Assembly: GCA_018897225.1 (NCBI GenBank)
Contig: JAHILC010000207.1
Span: forward strand, 1 to 11,396
DNA: 11,396 bases
From: Actinomycetota bacterium
Lineage (GTDB): Bacteria > Actinomycetota > Humimicrobiia > Humimicrobiales > Humimicrobiaceae
Reading direction: 5' to 3'
Part shown: positions 6,651 through 11,396 of the stretch, piece by piece
How positions within the stretch are numbered: position 1 is the first letter of the stretch
Layout of the letters: the number at the start of each line of letters is the position of its first letter
Made by a program: the position numbers and the translations under genes
The notes under the pieces: generated by a model
Databases searched by the model: none
The model's input: the letters and a program-made list of their open reading frames with translations, nothing else
Told to the model about the DNA's origin: nothing

Positions 6651-8063
6651 GCAATAGATGAGAGCCAAATCGAAAAAATAGTAAGAGGTGTTGTTGAAAA
6701 TTTACTTTCAAGCCAAAATACCTCAAATCTAAAAACTTCACAACCTTCTGCAGAAAACGAAGGATTGTTTGACAGGATAGACGATGCGATAGCTGCTGCA
6801 AAAGCTGCTCAAGCACAATTTGTTGAGCTTGGCAGGGAAGCAAGGTATAAAATTGTTGATTCAATAAGAAAAGCTGCCCAGGCCAACAAGGAAAGACTTG
6901 CACGCATGACTGTTGAGGAAACTAAAATGGGCAGGACGGAAGATAAGATCCTGAAAATAGAGGTAGCTGCCCTTTATACACCTGGACCTGAAGAGCTTGA
7001 GATTAAGACATACAGCGATGAAAAAGGCATAGTAACTGTTGAAGGCGCACCTTTCGGTGTTATTGCAGCAATTGCGCCCATGACAAATCCTGGTCCAACT
7101 ATCATTAATAACACGATAACAATGATATCTGCTGGAAACTCAGTTGTATTCCTGCCCCATCCATCAGCTCACAACTGCACACTTGAAACGTTTAAGATAG
7201 TTCACAGAGCAATAGTAAATGCCGGAGGCCCGCCAAATTTGATAACAGCGGCTAAAGCTTCAAAAATTGAAAATACTGCAGCGATTTTCAAGAGCCCCGA
7301 TGTAGACCTTCTGGTGGTAACCGGCGGTCCTGGAATTGTAAGACTGTCTATGAAAAGCGGTAAGAGAGTTATGGGCGCCGGCCCTGGCAATCCTCCGGTA
7401 ATAGTGGACGATACAGCAGATGTTGAAAAAGCTGCTGCAGATATAATGGCTGGAGCTACTTTTGATAACAACATACTCTGCAATGAGGAAAAGATTTGTA
7501 TCTGCATGAGAAGTGTAATTGACAGGCTGCTGGCAGCTTTTGCCAGAAATAAAACTATAGTTTTAAATGAAGAACAAGCTCAAAAAGTGATAAATGTGGT
7601 TGTTAAAGACGGCGAAATAGTAAAAGGGTATATGGGCAAAAATTGTGATGTAATCCTTAAAGATGCCGGAATCAATATAGATCCTGGCATAAAACTTGCA
7701 GTGTTTATAGCAAAAGAAGATAATCCAATGGTTCAGCACGAACAGCTGATGCCCGTGCTTCCAATAGTTGTGGTTGACAGTTTTGAAGAAGCTGTTAAGG
7801 TAGCAGTAAGAGTGGAGCATGGATTTAAGCATACTGCAATAATTCATTCTAAAGACATAGGAAGAATTACAAAGTTTGGCCAGGAAATAAATTGCGCCAT
7901 TCTTGTTGTAAATGGCCCTTCCAAATCCCTGGCGGTTGGAGTTTCAAAAGGCGGGACAACATGGACAATAGCAGGCGCAACCGGAGAAGGAGCAACATCT
8001 CCAAAAACATTTACAAGAATGAGAAGACTGGTTGTAAACGATGCTATGAATTTTGTTAAATAA
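6648..8063 (+). CDS. pduP: CoA-acylating aldehyde dehydrogenase, PduP-like, encapsulated
   Basis: Oxidises an aldehyde to its acyl-CoA with NAD+ in the BMC lumen. The N-terminal helix DESQIEKIVRGVVENLL (4-20) is a classic encapsulation peptide, joined by a Ser/Gln-rich linker to the dehydrogenase fold (from about 40). Key features are AAIAPMTNPGPTIINN (140-155), the nucleotide-binding region SAGNSVVFLPHPSA (161-174), VTGGPGIV (224-231), and catalytic C278 in DNNILCNEEK. The absence of a general-base glutamate of the hydrolytic type is normal for CoA-acylating members. The length of 471 aa matches PduP/EutE. The likely substrate is lactaldehyde from the adjacent aldolase, giving lactyl-CoA (inference); propionaldehyde or acetaldehyde are alternatives. 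The GTG start follows a perfect ribosome site. It sits between pduL and a BMC-H gene, so enzyme and shell are made from one message. Confidence 0.93.
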   Translation: MAIDESQIEKIVRGVVENLLSSQNTSNLKTSQPSAENEGLFDRIDDAIAAAKAAQAQFVELGREARYKIVDSIRKAAQANKERLARMTVEETKMGRTEDKILKIEVAALYTPGPEELEIKTYSDEKGIVTVEGAPFGVIAAIAPMTNPGPTIINNTITMISAGNSVVFLPHPSAHNCTLETFKIVHRAIVNAGGPPNLITAAKASKIENTAAIFKSPDVDLLVVTGGPGIVRLSMKSGKRVMGAGPGNPPVIVDDTADVEKAAADIMAGATFDNNILCNEEKICICMRSVIDRLLAAFARNKTIVLNEEQAQKVINVVVKDGEIVKGYMGKNCDVILKDAGINIDPGIKLAVFIAKEDNPMVQHEQLMPVLPIVVVDSFEEAVKVAVRVEHGFKHTAIIHSKDIGRITKFGQEINCAILVVNGPSKSLAVGVSKGGTTWTIAGATGEGATSPKTFTRMRRLVVNDAMNFVK

Positions 8064-8105
8064 TAATTTAAAATTTTTAAGATATTTTGAAAGGAGAAAT
8101 ATCAG

Positions 8106-8444
8106 ATGGAAGAAGCAATGGGATTGATAGAAACAAGAGGACTTGTAGCAGCAATTGAAGCAGCAGATGCTATGGTAAAAGCTGCAAATGTAAAGCTAAT
8201 TTCAAAAGAATATGCCGGCAGCGGCCTGGTAACAATAACAGTAAAAGGCGATGTTGGCGCTGTTAAGGCAGCAGTTGATGCAGGCGCGGCAGCAGCAAAA
8301 AGGGTTGGAGAACTGGTTAGCGTACATGTTATTCCTAGGCCGCATAGTGAAGTTGATAAGATTATATTCGGCAAAATGGTCAGGTCGGGAAGCGGCCAGA
8401 TTCCAAGAGCAAGAGCAGCAGTTCCAAAAGCCAAATCAGATTAG
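8106..8444 (+). CDS. BMC-H hexameric shell protein, PduA-like, with Ser pore and basic tail
   Basis: Second facet protein (112 aa). Residues 1-88 are a full BMC domain ([20 protein letters not shown] at 6-25, [11 protein letters not shown] at 73-83). The pore loop reads A-G-S-G-L, with S39 equivalent to PduA Ser40, unlike the glycine pore of the paralogue at 5209-5487. The last 24 or so residues ([10 protein letters not shown], then an Ala/Arg/Lys-rich end) form a basic, low-complexity tail that the first copy lacks. It may decorate one face of the shell or contact RNA or partner proteins, but this is a guess. AAAGGAG lies about ten bases before the ATG. The gap to the next gene is 14 bases, and the two are surely co-transcribed. 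Confidence 0.94.
   Translation: MEEAMGLIETRGLVAAIEAADAMVKAANVKLISKEYAGSGLVTITVKGDVGAVKAAVDAGAAAAKRVGELVSVHVIPRPHSEVDKIIFGKMVRSGSGQIPRARAAVPKAKSD
8253..8287 (+). repeat. 35-base exact repeat shared by the two BMC-H genes, copy 2
   Basis: Identical to 5359-5393 in the first BMC-H gene. Similarity continues on both sides with scattered third-position differences, as in the following AAAAAG-GTTGGAGAACT region. The most economical reading is paralogy with recent conversion. Confidence 0.8.
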
Positions 8445-8458
8445 ACTAGAGGTCATTG

Positions 8459-9007
8459 ATGGAAAAATCTATAGGTGTGGTTGAGTTCAGGAGCATTGCT
8501 GTTGGTATTGCAGCAGTTGACAGGATTGTAAAGGCTTCAGAGGTCAGGATAATGGACGCCAGAACTATTTGTGCCGGTAAGTACTACATTATTTTTGCCG
8601 GCAATGTCAGCGCAGTTAAGAATTCAATCAGCATAATTCATCAGGAAATTGATACATTTATAATTGATTCTGTTGTTATCCCTAATGTATACCGGCAAAT
8701 GTTTGCTGGAATTAACGGCACTTCAGAAGTTGCCGAACTCAAATCAATTGGCATAATTGAAACAATGACCGCACCTTCAATAATATGGGCCGCCGATGCA
8801 GCAATCAAAGCAACTGAAATTGATATTGTTGAAATAAGAATAGCGAGAGCTCTGGGTGGGAAAAATATATGTATTATAAACGGAGAGCTCTCATCAGTGA
8901 CGGAATCCATAAAAGCAGGGATTCAGTATCCCCAAAGCAAGGATTTTCTTGTAGATTACGAAGTTATAGCTGCTCCGCACCAGGATTTATACAGGGCAGT
9001 AATGTAA
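8459..9007 (+). CDS. PduT-like tandem BMC-T shell protein with pore cysteine, copy 2
   Basis: Two fused BMC domains (about 3-90 and 94-180) in 182 aa, close to PduT in length and order: GVVEFRSIAVGIAAVDRIVK, then SIGIIETMTAPSIIWAADAAIK, ending APHQDLYRAVM. The motif RTICAGKYY places a cysteine at residue 38, the same number as the PduT cluster ligand, so a [4Fe-4S] cluster in the trimer pore is predicted. Domain 2 has GGKNICII, where PduT has GGKCY. ATG at 8459 is preferred over the TTG just before it because AGAGGT (8448-8453) is correctly spaced. It differs clearly from the BMC-T at 3694-4269, so the shell may hold two kinds of Fe-S tile. The next gene is the LarA homologue. Confidence 0.9.
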   Translation: MEKSIGVVEFRSIAVGIAAVDRIVKASEVRIMDARTICAGKYYIIFAGNVSAVKNSISIIHQEIDTFIIDSVVIPNVYRQMFAGINGTSEVAELKSIGIIETMTAPSIIWAADAAIKATEIDIVEIRIARALGGKNICIINGELSSVTESIKAGIQYPQSKDFLVDYEVIAAPHQDLYRAVM

Positions 9008-9056
9008 TAATGCGAAATTATAATAAATATAGAAGTAAGTATATAGGGTGCAATTA

Positions 9057-10334
9057 ATGATTGTAGAGCTTGAATACGGCGAAGATAAGCTGAAAGTTGA
9101 AATTAACGAGAAAAATTTACTGCATATAATCACAAGCAAACCTTTAAAAGCCTTAGAAAATCCACGCCAGTCTTTAATCCAAAACATGCGCAACCCGATT
9201 GCAAGTCTTCCTATCCCCGCCAAAGTAAAAGGCAAAAAAAGGATATGCATTGTAATTTCTGACAGCACAAGAGCAGTTCCAACAAAACTTATTCTTGAAG
9301 CATTGCTTGCAGAACTTGCAATAAACGGCATCCCGAAAGAATCCATCACCATACTTATTGCAACAGGATTGCACAGGCCTAATCTTGGAGACGAGCTTGT
9401 CAGATTGGTAGGAAGGGATATTTTAGATCATTATAGTGTTGTAAATCACAATGCGCGGGACAGGCAGAGTTGCGAGTTCTTAGGTAAAACAAAACGCGGA
9501 ACTCCAATAATTATAAACAAAATTTTTGTAGAGTCTGATTTTAAGATACTTACGGGGTTGATTGAACCTCATTTCATGGCAGGATTTTCCGGCGGAAGAA
9601 AAGCTGTTTGTCCGGGGATAAGCTATATGGAGATGTTCAAGCATTTTCACGGACCAGATATTCTGGAATCACCGCAATCAGCTTACGGTGTACTTGAAGG
9701 CAATCCTTTCCATGAAGAATCAACCGAGATTGCAAAAAAATCAAAGGTAGACTTTATTGTTAATGTCACAATTAATAAGAATAAGGAAGTGACGGGAATT
9801 TTTTGCGGAGACCTTGAAGAAGCTTTTTATGCAGGAGCAAAATTCTGCATGGATGCAAGCTGCTGCCAGATAAGACAAGAAGCTGATATTGTTCTGACAA
9901 CCGGTGGCGGGTTACCGATAGATGCGACTTTATATCAGACAGTTAAAGGCATGGTTGGCGCTATGCCCGCAGTAAAAAAAGGCGGCATGATAATAATTGC
10001 GTCCCAGTGCAATGAAAAAATTGGAAGCCCCGAGTTTGTAGAAATTATTGAGCATGAAGCAGATCACGATGAATTCATGAATAAAATAAAAAGAAAAGAT
10101 TATTTTAAAATAGACCAGTGGGAATTTGAGGAACTTGTTAAAGCCAGAAAAAAGGCTGAAATTTATTTATACAGCGGTTGTATACTTGCAAGCAGTTTTA
10201 AAATACCGCCAACAACTTTAAAAGTTGTTAATTCGGTTGAGGAAGCAATTGAAATTGGCTTTGGCAAATACGGCAGAAATGCAAAAATAAGCGTAATTCC
10301 TGAAGGCCCTTATGCAATACCGGTAAAGGTCTAA
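9057..10334 (+). CDS. larA: LarA-family nickel-pincer lactate (2-hydroxyacid) racemase
   Basis: Member of the LarA/DUF2088 family, which in Lactobacillus plantarum interconverts L- and D-lactate using a nickel pincer nucleotide. Family residues are visible (numbered from ATG at 9057): R72 in DSTRAVP, H106 in TGLHRP, H172 in EPHFMAGF, K182 in SGGRKAVCPG (the cofactor-attaching lysine), H198 in FHGPD and K297 in TVKGMVG. The order and spacing match the founding enzyme. ATG at 9057 is chosen over GTG at 9048 because AGGGTG at 9045-9050 then acts as the ribosome site; the protein is 425 aa. No signal or encapsulation peptide is seen, so it is likely cytosolic. Other LarA homologues act on other hydroxyacids, so lactate is inferred from the neighbouring Pct, aldolase and dehydrogenase. 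The cofactor genes larB, larC and larE are not in the window. Confidence 0.87.
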   Translation: MIVELEYGEDKLKVEINEKNLLHIITSKPLKALENPRQSLIQNMRNPIASLPIPAKVKGKKRICIVISDSTRAVPTKLILEALLAELAINGIPKESITILIATGLHRPNLGDELVRLVGRDILDHYSVVNHNARDRQSCEFLGKTKRGTPIIINKIFVESDFKILTGLIEPHFMAGFSGGRKAVCPGISYMEMFKHFHGPDILESPQSAYGVLEGNPFHEESTEIAKKSKVDFIVNVTINKNKEVTGIFCGDLEEAFYAGAKFCMDASCCQIRQEADIVLTTGGGLPIDATLYQTVKGMVGAMPAVKKGGMIIIASQCNEKIGSPEFVEIIEHEADHDEFMNKIKRKDYFKIDQWEFEELVKARKKAEIYLYSGCILASSFKIPPTTLKVVNSVEEAIEIGFGKYGRNAKISVIPEGPYAIPVKV

Positions 10335-10362
10335 TTGCCGTTATTATTTATCGGCAGCAATT
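10333..10362 (+). terminator. Weak candidate terminator after larA
   Basis: AATTGCCG (10333-10340) can pair with CGG plus CAATT (10352-10362) across a three-base bulge and an AT-rich loop. The first T-rich run (TTATTTTTATT) comes about 15 bases later, which is too far for a classic intrinsic terminator. The position at the end of the BMC operon is the main argument. The rest of the 183-base spacer to 10517 has no recognisable gene. Confidence 0.3.
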
Positions 10363-10444
10363 CAAAGGTTACAAACTTATTTTTATTCGTATTTATCCCT
10401 TAATTGGTAGTAAACCATAATAAAGTAGGTGAAAAACTTCACAT

Positions 10445-10484
10445 TTGATTGGCTATAGATATTTCTATATTAAACACTTATAAT
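10445..10484 (+). promoter_or_regulatory. Candidate promoter of the DUF3467/HicB-like gene pair
   Basis: TATAAT at 10479-10484 is a perfect -10 box, with a leader of about 27 bases before AAGGGG and the ATG at 10518, but it has no good -35 at the usual distance. An alternative is TTGATT (10445-10450) with TATTAA (10468-10473), 17 bases apart. The spacer is very AT-rich, so chance matches are likely. A separate promoter here is expected because the genes look unrelated to the BMC. Confidence 0.35.
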
Positions 10485-10517
10485 TAAAACAAAAAACATT
10501 ATAAGGGGTAACATTAA

Positions 10518-10814
10518 ATGGAAAAAATAGAAGAAAAAATAAAACAATTAAAAATTGTCTATCCAGATTTAGAAGAGATGCCAGACGATATTTATGCAAA
10601 CAATGTTAGGGTTAGTTATAATATGTATGATTTTGTTTTATATTTTGGTAAAATTGATACTCCGCCCATATTGGAGGGAGAGGTTTATACCAAAGATGAA
10701 ATTAAAGCCAAAGTAGTTGCCAGAATCAGATTAACTCCAAAGGTCGCAGAAGGCTTATCAAGCGCACTTAAGCAAAATATAGAAGCCTTTAGCGAAGATA
10801 AAGAAAAAGGGTAG
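10518..10814 (+). CDS. DUF3467-like small protein
   Basis: A 98-aa soluble protein resembling DUF3467: a central NNVRVSYNMYDFVLYFG (29-45) and a closing VVARIRLTPKVAEGLSSALK (67-86) followed by QNIEAFSED. Family members have the same order of an exposed strand pair and a C-terminal helix. The biochemical role of DUF3467 is unknown to me. AAGGGG at 10503-10508 precedes the ATG. It begins after a 183-base AT-rich spacer and ends five bases before a HicB-like gene, so the two form a unit apart from the BMC operon. Nothing in it suggests a shell or enzyme function. Confidence 0.6.
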   Translation: MEKIEEKIKQLKIVYPDLEEMPDDIYANNVRVSYNMYDFVLYFGKIDTPPILEGEVYTKDEIKAKVVARIRLTPKVAEGLSSALKQNIEAFSEDKEKG

Positions 10815-10819
10815 AAAAA

Positions 10820-11179
10820 ATGAACATTGCATTAAATACTGTAAATTATACTGCAAATTATGTCAGGGGTTATACCTATACTAATCAAGACTATGTGAAA
10901 AGATATCCAATGATTGAAATTATATATGAATGTGATATGGAAGATTTTAAGTTAAATACTCCCATAGCGGTTAGCTTGGAACAAGATTATAATGATTGGG
11001 CTGCTTATGATTCAATTACCGGAATATACAGTTTTGGTGATACCCAGGAAGAAGCCAAAAAGAATTTTTGTTATGCTATGGAGGATGTGTATAAATTTCT
11101 TTTAGATGATGTTAGGCACCTTACACCCCTCAACAAAAATACTCTTAATTACTTGGAAAAGATTTTATCCCGGAAATAA
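10820..11179 (+). CDS. HicB-like small protein, possible antitoxin or regulator
   Basis: A 119-aa protein whose C-terminal two thirds fit the HicB-like fold: a beta-strand PIAVSLEQDYNDWAAYD (48-64), GIYSFGDTQEEAKKNFCYAM (68-87), then a helix ending LLDDVRHLTPLNK. The G-D-T-x-E-E-A turn before a helix is the most telling motif. The N-terminal 45 or so residues are Tyr/Asn-rich and unrecognised. AAAGGGT precedes the ATG by about nine bases. HicB antitoxins normally pair with a HicA toxin of about 60-80 aa having a conserved histidine. Neither neighbour in the window looks like HicA, so an orphan regulator is equally likely. The start lies five bases after the DUF3467-like stop, so they are co-transcribed. 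Confidence 0.55.
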   Translation: MNIALNTVNYTANYVRGYTYTNQDYVKRYPMIEIIYECDMEDFKLNTPIAVSLEQDYNDWAAYDSITGIYSFGDTQEEAKKNFCYAMEDVYKFLLDDVRHLTPLNKNTLNYLEKILSRK

Positions 11180-11181
11180 CT

Positions 11182-11396
11182 TTGGTAACTATTAAGAAGA
11201 AAAGGGTTATAAGTTTTATCGAGAGTTTTATCTATATAAAAAGTACCAGTAAACACGGGAGAGTATCTTATAATATTTATAATAAAGACAAAAAACAATT
11301 AAATTCAAGACCCATATTAATAACCGGTGATAAAAAAAATGAATATGGAGACACGGGTATAAAACTTCTTGCTGACTCTTTTGGCATAGGACAACA
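11182..11396 (+). CDS. Unrecognised partial reading frame running off the window end
   Basis: An open frame of 71 codons starts at a possible TTG just two bases after the HicB-like stop and is still open at the last base. GGAA (11172-11175) is six bases upstream and could serve as a weak ribosome site; there is no in-frame ATG. The visible protein is Lys-, Ile- and Ser-rich, with a region reading GDTGIKLLADSFGIG near the end. I do not recognise it. It could be the third gene of the small-gene unit, or a decayed remnant without a start. Confidence 0.35.
   Translation, partial: MVTIKKKRVISFIESFIYIKSTSKHGRVSYNIYNKDKKQLNSRPILITGDKKNEYGDTGIKLLADSFGIGQ

Noticed and set aside
8869..9057. 62-codon open frame over the end of the second BMC-T
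   Set aside because: It overlaps the conserved end of the BMC-T gene and has no ribosome site or recognisable sequence.

Overview
The window is a bacterial microcompartment (BMC) locus from an AT-rich bacterium, read entirely on the + strand from about base 14 to 10334, followed by an unrelated block of small genes. Codon use is rich in AGA/AGG and ATA, Shine-Dalgarno sites are common, and several starts are GTG or TTG. The gene set (class II aldolase, CoA-acylating aldehyde dehydrogenase, PduL, RnfC/PduS-type Fe-S protein, Pct CoA-transferase) suggests a fermentative, probably anaerobic sugar user. I cannot place the phylum: a Firmicute or one of the uncultured lineages known to carry aldolase-type BMCs (for example Atribacterota) would fit. 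No rRNA, tRNA, CRISPR array or transposase was seen.

Layout. 14-1618 is a propionate/lactate-type CoA-transferase (pct). After a gap holding a good sigma70-type promoter candidate come two pentameric shell proteins (BMC-P, 1732-2025 and 2032-2316), a PduS/RnfC-like Fe-S flavoprotein (2337-3683), a PduT-like tandem-domain shell protein (BMC-T, 3694-4269), a FucA-like class II aldolase (4292-5116), a hexameric shell protein (BMC-H, 5209-5487), PduL with an extra C-terminal region (5508-6593), a PduP-type aldehyde dehydrogenase (6648-8063), a second BMC-H (8106-8444), a second PduT-like BMC-T (8459-9007) and a LarA-family nickel-pincer racemase (9057-10334). Gaps are short, so most of 1732-10334 is probably one operon.

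How it may work (inference). The aldolase would split a ketose 1-phosphate such as L-fuculose-1-P or L-rhamnulose-1-P into dihydroxyacetone phosphate and L-lactaldehyde. Inside the shell the aldehyde dehydrogenase would make lactyl-CoA and NADH, and PduL would exchange CoA for phosphate and so recycle CoA. Pct, which accepts lactate in well-studied relatives, and LarA, which racemises lactate in its founding member, would link lactyl-CoA to L- and D-lactate outside. Three enzymes (aldolase, PduL, aldehyde dehydrogenase) carry amphipathic helices that look like encapsulation peptides; Pct and LarA do not. Two BMC-T proteins keep the pore cysteine that holds a [4Fe-4S] cluster in PduT, and together with the PduS-like protein they suggest an electron route across the shell. 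No diol dehydratase, glycyl radical enzyme, alcohol dehydrogenase or sugar kinase is in the window.

From about 10335 the character changes: a 183-base AT-rich spacer, a DUF3467-like protein (10518-10814), a HicB-like small protein (10820-11179) and an unrecognised frame running off the end (11182-11396). These have no evident link to the BMC.
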